Origin: Pseudomonadota bacterium
Lineage (GTDB): Bacteria; Pseudomonadota; Gammaproteobacteria; Steroidobacterales; Steroidobacteraceae
Length of the DNA stretch: 64,000 nucleotides
Assembly (NCBI GenBank): GCA_003242685.1
Contig: QGVD01000005.1
Location: 21,473 to 85,472, forward strand
Direction: 5' to 3'
Part shown: one piece after another, positions 7,455 through 17,275 of the stretch
Layout of the letters: every line of letters starts with the position of its first letter
Position numbering within the stretch: the stretch's first letter is position 1
Position numbers and translations under genes: made by a program
The notes under the pieces: generated by a model
Told to the model about the DNA's origin: nothing
The model's input: only the letters and a program-made list of their open reading frames with translations
Database searches by the model: none

Positions 7455-8417
7455 GTGCTGACTGCGTACGTCCCGGGACCGCAAGGACTCGCTCGCCTCG
7501 AAGGCGACAACGGCGCCGCGTCCCAGGACGTCGTCTGGTTCGATCTTCTGGAGCCCACCGAAGCGGAAACGCGCCTCGTCGAGGAACGTCTGGGCATCGA
7601 GCTGCCCACGCGCGAGGAGATGCGCGAGATCGAGGCGTCGAACCGCTTCTACGAGGAGGGCGGCGCGCTCTACATGACGGCCACGATCGTCACGAAGCTC
7701 GACACCGATCTCCCGGAGAGCGCGCAGGTGACGTTCGTCCTCACCGGCTCCCGTCTCGTGACGAACCGCTACGTCGACCCGCTGCCGTTCCGGCGTTTCA
7801 TCGCGTATGCAGAGCGTCACCCTGCCGTGTGCAGCTCAGGCGCGTTACTGTTCGCCGGGCTCCTCGAGTCGATCATCAACCGCATCGCCGACGTGATCGA
7901 GCGCGCGGCGTACGATCTCGACGGAATTTCCCAGGACGTCTTCGCCCGCAGGAGACGCGCGGAGCGCGATTTCCGCCGCGTACTCGAGCGCGTGGGCCAG
8001 AGCGGCGAGCTGATCTCGAAGATTCATGAGTGCCTCGTGAGCCTCGGGCGGCTGCTCGCGTTCGTTCAGCAGTCGCCCAACCATCACCTCACGCAGGAGG
8101 TGCGCTCGAGGCTGCGGACGGTCACGCGCGACATCGCGGCGCTTTCCGACCACTCGACGTTCCTCGGCAACAAGGTGACGTTCCTGCTCGAGGCGACCCT
8201 CGGGATGATCAACATCGATCAGAACGACATCCTGAAGATCTTCTCGTTCGTGACGGTCTTCCTGCTGCCGCCTTCGGTGATCGCCGCGTTCTACGGCATG
8301 AACTTCCAGCACCTGCCCTGGCTGCGCGAGCCCTGGGGTCCATGGGCCGCGCTCGCTGCGATGATCGCGTCTTCGTTCGTGCCGTACCTGATCTTCAAGC
8401 GCCGCCGGTGGCTCTAG
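7455..8417 (+). CDS. corA: CorA-family magnesium/divalent cation transporter
   Basis: A 320-residue inner-membrane channel subunit. The soluble N-terminal region carries the 'ELPTREEMREIE' CorA signature and a long helix; two C-terminal transmembrane helices flank the essential 'YGMNF' (GMN) motif. The C-terminus is basic ('FKRRRWL'), as in the family. The GTG at 7455 ('VLTAYVPG') is preferred because family members begin here; the open frame extends upstream to 7407 without supporting features. It is a single gene ahead of the leftward tRNA. Confidence 0.88.
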   Translation: MLTAYVPGPQGLARLEGDNGAASQDVVWFDLLEPTEAETRLVEERLGIELPTREEMREIEASNRFYEEGGALYMTATIVTKLDTDLPESAQVTFVLTGSRLVTNRYVDPLPFRRFIAYAERHPAVCSSGALLFAGLLESIINRIADVIERAAYDLDGISQDVFARRRRAERDFRRVLERVGQSGELISKIHECLVSLGRLLAFVQQSPNHHLTQEVRSRLRTVTRDIAALSDHSTFLGNKVTFLLEATLGMINIDQNDILKIFSFVTVFLLPPSVIAAFYGMNFQHLPWLREPWGPWAALAAMIASSFVPYLIFKRRRWL

Positions 8418-8444
8418 GCCGTCCGGCGCCTGCGGCAAGGCATG

Positions 8445-8468
8445 CCGCCGCTCGGGCTCGAGCGGCGG
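8445..8468. other. Perfect 10-bp hairpin between corA and tRNA-Arg
   Basis: CCGCCGCTCG, a 4-base loop and CGAGCGGCGG. There is no T run on either strand. It lies 27 bases after the corA stop and 15 bases past the tRNA 3' end, so it may stabilise or help end transcripts from both sides. Confidence 0.45.
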
Positions 8469-8483
8469 TGCCGGAATCGCGAA

Positions 8484-8560
8484 TGGCGCGCCCGACTGGA
8501 TTCGAACCAGCGACCTGCAGCTTCGGAGGCTGCCACTCTATCCAACTGAGCTACGGGCGC
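8484..8560 (-). tRNA. tRNA-Arg (anticodon CCG)
   Basis: On the minus strand the acceptor stem GCGCCCG pairs with CGGGCGC. The D arm contains GCTCAGTTGGATAGAG. The anticodon stem GCAGC/GCTGC holds the loop CTCCGAA, giving anticodon CCG (reads CGG, Arg). The T arm has GCTGG-TTCGAAT-CCAGT. The discriminator is G, followed by an encoded CCA, for 77 nt in total. All four arms pair fully. Confidence 0.95.
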
Positions 8561-8661
8561 GTGTGCGTGGAGGACCGCCCCGGCGGAAAGTGCACGGCGG
8601 GGCCCGCGATGATACGCGGAAATACGCATCCCAGTCTATTTCGGCCGGGGATTTCAGCCGC

Positions 8662-8667
8662 TATACT
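8662..8667 (+). promoter_or_regulatory. -10 element upstream of cytochrome c5
   Basis: TATACT (5 of 6 to consensus) about 40 bases before the GTG start of the cytochrome c5 gene. The -35 region is poor, so this is only a partial promoter call. Confidence 0.35.
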
Positions 8668-8706
8668 GCGCCGCTGATTTTTCTGGCCCTCCGCGGAAAG
8701 AGAATC

Positions 8707-9228
8707 GTGAGCAAGCAGGATACGCACTTCTTCAACGTCTTCAGTCTGGTCATCGGCCTCCTGGTCGCCGTCGCCATCCTGCTGTTCGCGCTCTCACGCA
8801 TCGTGGCCGGCCGCACGCAGGGGCAGCAGGTCATCGTCGACCCCGAGTACGTCGCGAGCGTCGAGTCGCGCATTGCGCCTTTCGCCCGCGTGGCCATCGC
8901 CGGTCAGGACAACAGCGCCCTCGCAATCGTGGAAGAGACGCCCGCGGGAGGGGCCGGCGGGGCCGCTTCAGCGCCGACCACGGCCGAGGACGTCCTCAAC
9001 GTGGCCTGCAACGCCTGCCACGGTCAGGGCATCGCCGGTGCCCCGCGCGTGGGCGACGCGGCTGCCTGGCGGCAGCGCATCGCCAAGGGCAAGGACGTGC
9101 TCTACATGCACGCGATTCAGGGCTTCCAGGGCGAGGCTGGCCTGATGCCGGCCAAGGGCGGCCGTGCGGACATCCCCGACGACCTCGTCCGCGCCGCGGT
9201 CGACCTGATGGTGCAGAAGAGCCAGTGA
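8707..9228 (+). CDS. Cytochrome c5 family protein, membrane anchored
   Basis: A 173-residue monoheme cytochrome. An uncleaved hydrophobic segment (about 14-36) anchors it. A Gly/Ala-rich linker leads to one heme site 'CNACHG' (about 101) and a C-terminal 'GLMPAKGG' that supplies the axial Met, both typical of cytochrome c5. It probably shuttles electrons to an oxidase in the periplasm. GTG 8707 is chosen because the upstream in-frame extension (to 8563) overlaps the tRNA flank and lacks coding character. Convergent with comM, whose stop is directly adjacent. Confidence 0.85.
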   Translation: MSKQDTHFFNVFSLVIGLLVAVAILLFALSRIVAGRTQGQQVIVDPEYVASVESRIAPFARVAIAGQDNSALAIVEETPAGGAGGAASAPTTAEDVLNVACNACHGQGIAGAPRVGDAAAWRQRIAKGKDVLYMHAIQGFQGEAGLMPAKGGRADIPDDLVRAAVDLMVQKSQ

Positions 9229-10764
<1,536 letters not shown>

Positions 10765-10787
10765 GACCGTCCCTGGTCGTCACTCGA

Positions 10788-11081
10788 TCAATTGCCTGGT
10801 GAGTCGCCGGACTCCGGAGGCGGCGATGACTCCGTGTTCAGGCCCTCACGCTCCTCGAGCGCGCGCAGCCGTGCCTCGAGCGCCTCGAGCCGCGCACGCG
10901 TGCGCTCGAGCACCTTGGTCTGCGCGTCGAACTCGTCGCGCGTGACGAGATCCAGGCGGCCGAGATTCGCGCGCAGCACAGCGCGGAAATTGCTCTCGAG
11001 ATCGTGCTGCACGCTGCGCAGCGCCGGCGGGACGCTCTCGAACAGGCGCCGCGCGAGATCGTCGATTCGAAACGGACTCAT
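10788..11081 (-). CDS. ubiK: UbiK (YqiC) ubiquinone biosynthesis accessory factor
   Basis: A 97-residue BMFP-type protein: an N-terminal amphipathic region ('FRIDDLARRLFESVP'), then a coiled coil of repeated Leu-Glu-Ala-Arg heptads (about 60-80) and a short disordered tail. UbiK binds UbiJ and aids assembly of the soluble ubiquinone-biosynthesis complex; ubiJ, ubiE and ubiB are all at 53-56 kb in this window. Length and coiled-coil layout match the family. Confidence 0.85.
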   Translation of the reverse strand: MSPFRIDDLARRLFESVPPALRSVQHDLESNFRAVLRANLGRLDLVTRDEFDAQTKVLERTRARLEALEARLRALEEREGLNTESSPPPESGDSPGN

Positions 11082-11206
11082 TGGCGGTTCACTCTTTCGG
11101 GCCGGCTGCCCTCAATTGACGCACAGGCGCTGTGCGAAGCCCCAACTCGGTGCAACTCCGCCGCCCCCGAGCACGTAAGTCCCGGAAATTCCAGCGAAAA
11201 CTCGCA

Positions 11207-11222
11207 TGGCACGGAAGCTGCA
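11207..11222 (+). promoter_or_regulatory. sigma54 (RpoN) promoter of amtB
   Basis: TGGCACG, four bases and CTGCA: the GG at 11208-11209 and GC at 11220-11221 are exactly 12 bases apart, as required at -24/-12. Only one base departs from the core consensus. Nitrogen-regulated amtB genes are normally sigma54 dependent. A canonical NtrC palindrome upstream was not found. Confidence 0.7.
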
Positions 11223-11342
11223 CCCGGCTAGCGCACGTGCACAAGCATACGCATTGCGCGCGCGTGCGTCTGCCGGCGTTACGGGCGCGAAGCGCCCGAT
11301 ACGCACGAATCGTTAACTCGAGGCCGAAGCTGGGGAGCCATC

Positions 11343-12680
11343 ATGCGCACCGTTGTGAAGACGACAACACCACCATACCGACGACTTGCGAGCGCAGCGT
11401 TCGCTCTGCTCGCGCCTGCCTTAGCCCTCGCGCAGGATGCGCCCGTAGAGACCATGGACAAGGGCGACGTCGCCTGGATGATGACCTCCGCCTTCCTGGT
11501 CATCATGATGGCGGTGCCGGGTCTGGCGCTGTTCTACGGAGGCATGGTCCGGTCCAAGAACATGCTCTCCGTGCTGATGCAGGTCTTCGTGGTGTTCTCG
11601 CTGCTCGTCGTGCTGTGGGCCATCTACGGCTACAGCCTGGCGTTCACGGGAAGCGCCACGTGGTTCGGAAGCTTCGAGCGGCTGTTCCTCTCGGGCATCA
11701 CTCCTGAATCCACGGCGGCGACCTTCACCGACGGCGTCGTGATTCCCGAGTTCGTGTTCGTCGCGTTCCAGAGCACGTTCGCCGCGATCACGACCTGCCT
11801 CATCGTCGGCTCGTTCGCCGAACGCATGAAGTTCTCCGCGGTGCTGGTCTTTTCGGTGATCTGGTTCACCTTCGCGTACCTGCCCATCGCGCGCATGGTG
11901 TGGTACGGCGAGGGCTTCCTGTTCAACCAGGGCGCGCTCGACTTCGCGGGCGGCACCGTGGTGCACATCAACGCGGGCATCGCGGGTCTCGTCGGCTCGC
12001 TGGTGGTCGGCAAGCGTCTGGGCTACGGCACGACGCCGATGCCGCCGCACAACCTGCCGATGGTGATGATCGGCGCCTCGCTCCTGTGGGTGGGCTGGTT
12101 CGGCTTCAACGTCGGCTCGAACCTGGAAGCCAACGCGTTCGCCGGTCTGGTCTTCCTGAACACGCTGATCGCCACGGGCGCGGCGGTCGTCTCCTGGACC
12201 GTCGGTGAGTGGGTGACGCGCGGCACGCCGACGATGCTGGGTGCCGCATCCGGCGCCATCGCTGGCCTGGTCGCGATCACTCCGGCCTGCGGTTTCGTCG
12301 GCCCGATGGGCGCGATCGTCCTGGGTCTCATCGCCGGTCTGGTCTGCCTCTGGGCGGTCGCCAGCCTCAAGAAGATGCTGGGCTACGATGACTCGCTCGA
12401 CGTCTTCGGAGTGCACGCCGTGGGCGGCATCGTGGGCGCCATCCTCACGGGCGTGTTCGTCTCCCCGGCGCTGGGCGGTGTCGGAGTGGACGACTACAGC
12501 ATGGGCGGTCAGGTCCTGACGCAGACGCTCGGCGTGGTGATCACGATCGTGTGGACGGCAATCGTGGCCTTCGTGGCCTACAAGATCGCCGACCTCACCG
12601 TGGGCCTGCGCGTCACGGAAGAGCAGGAGCGCGAAGGTCTCGACACCGTGCTGCACGGCGAGCGCGCGTACAACGACTGA
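11343..12680 (+). CDS. amtB: Ammonium transporter AmtB
   Basis: A 445-residue transporter with an N-terminal signal peptide (cleavage near 'LALAQ', residue 31) and 11 membrane helices. The pore twin histidines lie in 'GGTVVHINAG' (about 208) and 'FGVHAVGG' (about 356). Other family signatures are 'YGGMVRSKNMLS' and the cytoplasmic tail ending 'GERAYND', which normally docks the PII protein GlnK. The gene has a sigma54-type promoter about 120 bases upstream. The usual glnK partner is not adjacent: only 260 bases separate it from ubiK. Confidence 0.96.
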   Translation: MRTVVKTTTPPYRRLASAAFALLAPALALAQDAPVETMDKGDVAWMMTSAFLVIMMAVPGLALFYGGMVRSKNMLSVLMQVFVVFSLLVVLWAIYGYSLAFTGSATWFGSFERLFLSGITPESTAATFTDGVVIPEFVFVAFQSTFAAITTCLIVGSFAERMKFSAVLVFSVIWFTFAYLPIARMVWYGEGFLFNQGALDFAGGTVVHINAGIAGLVGSLVVGKRLGYGTTPMPPHNLPMVMIGASLLWVGWFGFNVGSNLEANAFAGLVFLNTLIATGAAVVSWTVGEWVTRGTPTMLGAASGAIAGLVAITPACGFVGPMGAIVLGLIAGLVCLWAVASLKKMLGYDDSLDVFGVHAVGGIVGAILTGVFVSPALGGVGVDDYSMGGQVLTQTLGVVITIVWTAIVAFVAYKIADLTVGLRVTEEQEREGLDTVLHGERAYND

Positions 12681-12690
12681 GGAAGGCGCA

Positions 12691-12719
12691 CCGTTCGCCG
12701 CGTGCACTGCGGCGAACGG
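12691..12719 (+). terminator. Hairpin just after amtB
   Basis: A 10-bp perfect stem (CCGTTCGCCG with CGGCGAACGG) with a 9-base loop, 10 bases after the stop codon. It lacks a T run and may protect the mRNA 3' end ahead of the stronger terminator downstream. Confidence 0.45.
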
Positions 12720-12742
12720 CCCCGGTTCGGGGCAAGAGCGAG

Positions 12743-12780
12743 ACGGAGGCCGCGGGTTCTTCCGCGGCCTCCGTCGTTTT
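12743..12780 (+). terminator. Rho-independent terminator of amtB
   Basis: A 13-bp stem (ACGGAGGCCGCGG with CCGCGGCCTCCGT), loop GTTCTT, followed by CGTTTT. Confidence 0.75.
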
Positions 12781-12856
12781 GGCTCCGACTGTGACGGAGT
12801 TCAAAGGACCGGCCCACCCGGACCACCCATACTGCGCCTCACCGGGGGTAAGCCTG

Positions 12857-13318
12857 ATGCGATACGCAATTGCAGCCGCCGCCATTCTGGGCCTGGCCGC
12901 CAGCGTCGGTGCCCACGCCGACGTCTATCGGTGGGTGGACAGCGAGGGACGCGTCCACTACAGCGACCGATGGGTCCCCGGATCCGAGCTGGTCAAGGTC
13001 AATCGCAGCCGGCAGAGCCCCGAAGCCGCTGCCGCACGTGCGGCGGCAGAGCAGAACCGCCTCGCCGTGACCAGCGATCGGATCGCCGCGCAGCAGGAAG
13101 ACGCACGCACCGCTCAGGCCGTCCGCGAGGACGTGGCCAAGGTGCGCGAAGAGCAGTGCAGGGAAGCGCGGGAGCAGTATCAGAAGGCGATCCGCGCCCG
13201 CCGCATCTTCCGTACCGGCAAGGACGGCGAGCGCGAATACCTCTCCGAAGCGGAAGCCGACGAGTACCGCATGCAGGCACGCAACGAGATGCTGGCGGCC
13301 TGCGGCTCGGCGAACTGA
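12857..13318 (+). CDS. DUF4124 domain-containing exported protein
   Basis: A 153-residue precursor. The signal peptide ends 'ASVGAHA' (about residue 21) and is followed directly by the DUF4124 signature 'DVYRWVDSEGRVHYSDR', a small beta fold found in exported proteobacterial proteins of unknown role. The remainder is a charged helical region rich in Ala/Arg/Glu, probably a coiled coil, with two Cys that could form a disulfide. ATG 12857 is the only start that yields a signal peptide. Stand-alone gene. Confidence 0.75.
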   Translation: MRYAIAAAAILGLAASVGAHADVYRWVDSEGRVHYSDRWVPGSELVKVNRSRQSPEAAAARAAAEQNRLAVTSDRIAAQQEDARTAQAVREDVAKVREEQCREAREQYQKAIRARRIFRTGKDGEREYLSEAEADEYRMQARNEMLAACGSAN

Positions 13319-13416
13319 TTCCCGCCCGCTGGCTTCTTCTCGTCCTGCACGCGCGCTAAAGTGGCGCCGGGCGGCGGCGGGCCGCCGTCGTTCCGTATTC
13401 GCCGGTTTTCTCCTCC

Positions 13417-14322
13417 ATGCGTACAGGCTTCATCGGACTCGGCGCCATGGGCGCCCACATGGCACGCAATCTCCACAAGGCCGGGCTGCTCGCGGCCGTC
13501 TGGAACCGGACGGCGGCGAAAGCGAAGGCGCTCGCCCGGGAGCTCGGCTGTCGTGCTCCGGACTCGCCGGCCGACCTCGCGCGCGAGGTCGACGCGGTGG
13601 TGATGTGCGTTTCGGCGGACGGCGACGTGCTCGAGGTCGTGGAGAAAATCGCCCCCGCGCTGAAGAACGGTGCGCTCGTCATCGACTGCTCGACGGTGAG
13701 CGCCGAGACCGCACGGCGGGCGGCACAGATGCTCGCGCCGCGCGGCGTGCAGTTCCTCGACAGTCCGGTGAGCGGCGGCGTCGAGGGCGCCCGTGACGGC
13801 ACGCTCGCGATCATGGTCGGCGGAGAGGAGGAAGCGTTCGAGCGTGCGCAGCCGATCCTGAAGGCGCTCGGGCGAACGATCACGCACTTCGGTCCGAGCG
13901 GCAGCGGGCAGGCGGCCAAGGCGACCAATCAGATCATGTGCGCCGGAATCATCGAGACCGTCGCCGAGGCGATGGCTTTCGCGCGCGCACAGGGGCTGCC
14001 GCTCGACAAGCTCGTCGACACCCTGGGCAAGGGTGCGGGTTCGAGCTGGTACTTCGTGCACCGCGCGCCCTACATGATCCGCGGCAGTTACCCCGCGGGC
14101 TTCCGTGTTCGCCTGCACGCGAAGGATCTCGGCATCTGCCGCGACATGGCGGCGCGCTTCGGCGTGAGCCTGCCCGTCGTGGAGCGCATGCTCGACGAGT
14201 ACGCGAAGCTCATCGACCAGGGATACGGTGACGAGGACATCTCGGCCACCTTCCGGCTCAAGGCCGAGCTGTTCGAGCGGGCCGCGGGCAGGGACGAAGC
14301 CGCGCCCGCGCGCGGCAAATGA
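13417..14322 (+). CDS. NAD(P)-dependent beta-hydroxyacid dehydrogenase (3-hydroxyisobutyrate dehydrogenase family)
   Basis: A 301-residue oxidoreductase of the HIBADH/tartronate-semialdehyde reductase family. The N-terminal Rossmann fold carries 'GLGAMGAHMARNL' (GxGxxG). The substrate-binding signature 'DSPVSGGVEGARDGTL' is near 123, and the catalytic Lys lies in 'GSGQAAKATNQ' (about 170). The specific substrate (hydroxyisobutyrate, glycerate, succinic semialdehyde and others) cannot be read from the sequence. Its stop overlaps the algZ start by four bases, so it is probably co-transcribed with the two-component pair, an uncommon linkage. Confidence 0.88.
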   Translation: MRTGFIGLGAMGAHMARNLHKAGLLAAVWNRTAAKAKALARELGCRAPDSPADLAREVDAVVMCVSADGDVLEVVEKIAPALKNGALVIDCSTVSAETARRAAQMLAPRGVQFLDSPVSGGVEGARDGTLAIMVGGEEEAFERAQPILKALGRTITHFGPSGSGQAAKATNQIMCAGIIETVAEAMAFARAQGLPLDKLVDTLGKGAGSSWYFVHRAPYMIRGSYPAGFRVRLHAKDLGICRDMAARFGVSLPVVERMLDEYAKLIDQGYGDEDISATFRLKAELFERAAGRDEAAPARGK

Positions 14323-15398
14323 AACGCCGGCCGCGCACCGAACCCGAGCGTTTCTTCCTGCCGGATTTCTGCGCCTCGCGCGCGGTGCTCGTCCTCGTTC
14401 TGATCGTCGAGCTCACCGCCGTGGTGCTCACGCTCGCGCGTGCGAGCTCGTCCATCGGATTCTGGACGGATCTCGCGCGCACCTCCGCCTTCCTGCTGTG
14501 GATCGGGCTCGCCGGCGCCGCGCTCCTCTGCTGGCTGCGGCCGCGGTTCGAGCGCCTGACCGTCGCGCAGGGCTCGGCTGCCGTTCTCGCGACGATCACG
14601 CTGCTCATCGCGGCGATCTCCGAAGCGGCGTTCCTGTTCGGTCGCAGCGAGATCGCCGAAGCGACGGGAACCGCCGGTCTGTTTCCGCAGCAGCGCTGGC
14701 CCTTTCTCGCACGCAACGTTGGAATCGGCTTCGTGGTGAGCGCGCTCGCGCTGCGCTACTTCTACGTCACGCACCAGTGGCGCCGTAACGTCGAGATGCA
14801 GGCCCGCGCCCGCGTGCACGCGCTCCAGGCGCGTATCCGCCCGCACTTTCTCTTCAACAGCATGAACACGATCGCCGCGCTCACCCGCTCGGATCCTTCC
14901 CTCGCCGAGCAGGCCGTGCAGGATCTCGCCGACCTCTTCCGCGCGAATCTCAGCGAGAAGCGCAACACGATCACGCTCGAGGAGGAACTCGAAGTCGCGC
15001 GCATCTACCAGCGCATCGAGCAGCTGCGCCTCGGCGACCGGCTCAAGGTCGTGTGGGACATCGGATCGCTGCCGATGCGGGCGACGGTTCCGGGACTGCT
15101 GCTGCAGCCGCTGCTCGAGAACGCCATCTATCACGGCATCGAGCCGCTGCCGCAGGGCGGCACCGTGACGGTGACCGGCGAGCTCTCCGGAGGCCTCATC
15201 ACCATCGTCGTACGCAACCCGGTCGCGGGCGGTCAGAGCGAGCGCGAGGGAAACCGGCTCGCGCTCGCGAACATCCGGGAACGACTCGCGCTGCTCTACG
15301 GGGAACGTGCCCTCGTGAAAGCGGGCCGCTTCGACTCCGAGTACATCGTCACGCTGCGCTTCCCGTACGTGGAGAGTCGCGCCAAACTCACGGCATGA
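14319..15398 (+). CDS. algZ: AlgZ/LytS-family sensor histidine kinase
   Basis: A 359-residue membrane kinase. Four predicted transmembrane segments (within about 20-155) precede a His_kinase domain with the phospho-acceptor block 'RIRPHFLFNSMNTIAAL' (about 172) and an N-box-like 'LLQPLLENAIYHGI'. This is the non-classical LytS/AlgZ type that pairs with LytTR regulators; the partner follows immediately with a 4-base overlap. In Pseudomonas AlgZ(FimS)/AlgR controls twitching pili and alginate. The target set here is unknown. Confidence 0.87.
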   Translation: MKRRPRTEPERFFLPDFCASRAVLVLVLIVELTAVVLTLARASSSIGFWTDLARTSAFLLWIGLAGAALLCWLRPRFERLTVAQGSAAVLATITLLIAAISEAAFLFGRSEIAEATGTAGLFPQQRWPFLARNVGIGFVVSALALRYFYVTHQWRRNVEMQARARVHALQARIRPHFLFNSMNTIAALTRSDPSLAEQAVQDLADLFRANLSEKRNTITLEEELEVARIYQRIEQLRLGDRLKVVWDIGSLPMRATVPGLLLQPLLENAIYHGIEPLPQGGTVTVTGELSGGLITIVVRNPVAGGQSEREGNRLALANIRERLALLYGERALVKAGRFDSEYIVTLRFPYVESRAKLTA

Positions 15399-16129
15399 AG
15401 CTGCGAGTGCTGATCGTCGACGACGAGCCACCCGCGCGCGAACGCCTCCGGAGCCTGCTCGCCGAGATCGAGAACGTCGAGCTCGCCGGCGAAGCGTCGA
15501 ACGGCGAGGAGGCACTGCGCATGGCGGTCGATCTGTCTCCGGACGTCGTGCTGCTCGACGTGCGCATGCCCGGCATCGACGGCATCCAAACCGCGCGCCA
15601 GCTCGGCTCGCTCACCGAGCCGCCGGCCGTGATCTTCACTACCGCGTATGACGAATACGCTATCAACGCCTTCGACGCCCAGGCCGTCGGCTACCTGCTG
15701 AAGCCCATCCGCAAGGAGCGGCTCGAAGCGGCGCTCGCGCAGGCGGGGCGTCTCACGCGGCCGCAGCTGCAGCGCATCGCCTCCGCCGGCAACCGTGAGC
15801 GGCGCACGCACATCGCCGCACGGCAGCGCGAGGGCGTGCGCCTGATCCCGATCGAGAACGTGCTCTACTTCTTCGCGGATCAGAAGTACACGACCGTGCG
15901 GCACACCGAAGGCGAGCACCTCATCGAGGACTCTTTGCGCTCGCTGGAGGAAGAGTTCGGTCCCGCGTTCGTGCGCATTCACCGCAGCGCGCTCGTGAGC
16001 GTACGTCACCTGCAGTCGATCGAACGCAACGCCGACGGCCAGTACTTCGTCCGCATCCGCGGCTGTGCGGACCCTCTGCAGGTGAGCCGCCGCATGGCCT
16101 CCGAGCTGCGCGAGCGCTTCAGGCTCTGA
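15395..16129 (+). CDS. algR: LytTR-family response regulator (AlgR-like)
   Basis: A 244-residue regulator. The receiver domain (1-120) has the acidic pair 'VDDEPPARERL', phospho-acceptor Asp in 'VVLLDVRMPGIDG' (about 54), Thr in 'FTTAYDEYA' and Lys in 'LLKPI'. A C-terminal LytTR DNA-binding domain (about 145-240) includes 'VLYFFADQKYTTVR' and 'FVRIHRSALVSV'. The ATG overlaps the algZ stop. Such regulators bind direct repeats upstream of target promoters as dimers. Confidence 0.92.
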   Translation: MKLRVLIVDDEPPARERLRSLLAEIENVELAGEASNGEEALRMAVDLSPDVVLLDVRMPGIDGIQTARQLGSLTEPPAVIFTTAYDEYAINAFDAQAVGYLLKPIRKERLEAALAQAGRLTRPQLQRIASAGNRERRTHIAARQREGVRLIPIENVLYFFADQKYTTVRHTEGEHLIEDSLRSLEEEFGPAFVRIHRSALVSVRHLQSIERNADGQYFVRIRGCADPLQVSRRMASELRERFRL

Positions 16130-16186
16130 AGCCGCACCACGACCGCCGGCGTATCGCGCCGTGACGGCCGTCCGCCGGAAGCCACC

Positions 16187-17257
16187 TCAGCCGCCCGTGG
16201 TTCCGCTGAGCGCGTCGGGCGCGAAGTCGAAGGAGTCGAAGTACAGCCGGTCCGCGGGCAGGCCCTGCGCCGGAAACGATGCCCGGATCGCCTCGATCAT
16301 CTCCGGCGGACCTGCCGCATAGACCTCGAAGCGGCCGAGATCGGGATGCTCGGCGAGCGCCGTCTCGTGCACCCAGCCGAGACTGCGATGGGGAGCCTCC
16401 GCACCGGCCGCATGCGACAGCACCGCCCGGAAGCGCAGGAACGGATGGCGCCGCGCCCACTCGAGGACGAGCGCTTCCTCGTAGAGATCGTCGGCAGTGC
16501 GTGCGCCCCAGTACAGGTGGATCTCGCGCTCGATGCCCTTTTCGAGCACGTGGCGCAGGATCGACTTCATCGGTGCGAATCCCGTGCCGCCGGCGACGAG
16601 CAGCACGGGACCTGCGCCCTCGCGATAGACGAACTGTCCGAGCGGTCCCTCGATGCGCAGCAGCGAGCCGACCTGAAGATCCCGGAACAGCCGTGAGGTG
16701 AACCCGCCGCCCGGCACCTGCCGCACGTGCAGCTCGATGAGCGACGGCTCGTGCGGGGGGCTCGCGATGGAGAAGCTGCGGCGCCGGCCGTCCTCGAGGA
16801 GCACGTCGAGGTACTGCCCAGCATGGAACTCGAGCGGCTCGACGGCGGGCAGCCGCAGCATCACCCGCACCACGTCCGGCGAGAGACGCTCGAGAGCCGC
16901 GATGCGGCAGGGAAGAGACTTGATCTCGACATCGGCCACGCTCGAGATCGGCCGGGCTTCGACCACCAGATCGTCGAGCGGGCGCGCCTGGCACAGCAGC
17001 ACCCAGCCCTCGCGCTCTTCCGATTCGGCGAGCCCGAGCGGGCGACGCCCGTCGGGGTAACGGATCCGTCCCGAGAGCAGGCGGGCGCGGCACGAGCCGC
17101 AGTGTCCGGCCTTGCAACTGTGCGGGAGGTTGAGGCCCGCAGCGAGCGCAGCGGCCAGGACGTCGCGCTCCCGGCCGCAGGTGAACTGCCGGCCGTGGGG
17201 CACGATGCGGACCTGTGCCTCGGATGCGACTCCGGGTGGGTCTTGGCGGACGCCCAT
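16187..17257 (-). CDS. 2Fe-2S ferredoxin:flavin reductase (AscD/CDP-6-deoxyglucoseen reductase-like)
   Basis: A 356-residue electron-transfer protein. The N-terminal plant-type 2Fe-2S domain has the cluster cysteines in 'CKAGHCGSCRARL' (about 47) plus a later Cys in 'VLLCQAR'. It is followed by an FAD-binding domain ('RRSFSIASPP') and an NAD(P)H domain ('LLVAGGTGFAPMKSIL'). The family includes methane/phenol hydroxylase reductases and AscD-like enzymes; no oxygenase is adjacent, so the acceptor is unknown. ATG 17257 is chosen because the longer frame is antisense to dapF. The divergent dapF starts only 18 bases away. Confidence 0.85.
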   Translation of the reverse strand: MGVRQDPPGVASEAQVRIVPHGRQFTCGRERDVLAAALAAGLNLPHSCKAGHCGSCRARLLSGRIRYPDGRRPLGLAESEEREGWVLLCQARPLDDLVVEARPISSVADVEIKSLPCRIAALERLSPDVVRVMLRLPAVEPLEFHAGQYLDVLLEDGRRRSFSIASPPHEPSLIELHVRQVPGGGFTSRLFRDLQVGSLLRIEGPLGQFVYREGAGPVLLVAGGTGFAPMKSILRHVLEKGIEREIHLYWGARTADDLYEEALVLEWARRHPFLRFRAVLSHAAGAEAPHRSLGWVHETALAEHPDLGRFEVYAAGPPEMIEAIRASFPAQGLPADRLYFDSFDFAPDALSGTTGG

Positions 17258-17275
17258 CGTGCTATTCTCGCTTCC

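Noticed and set aside
11118..11160. NtrC binding site upstream of amtB
   Set aside because: TGCG and GGTGCA half-sites occur but their spacing (8 bases instead of 3) does not match the NtrC palindrome.
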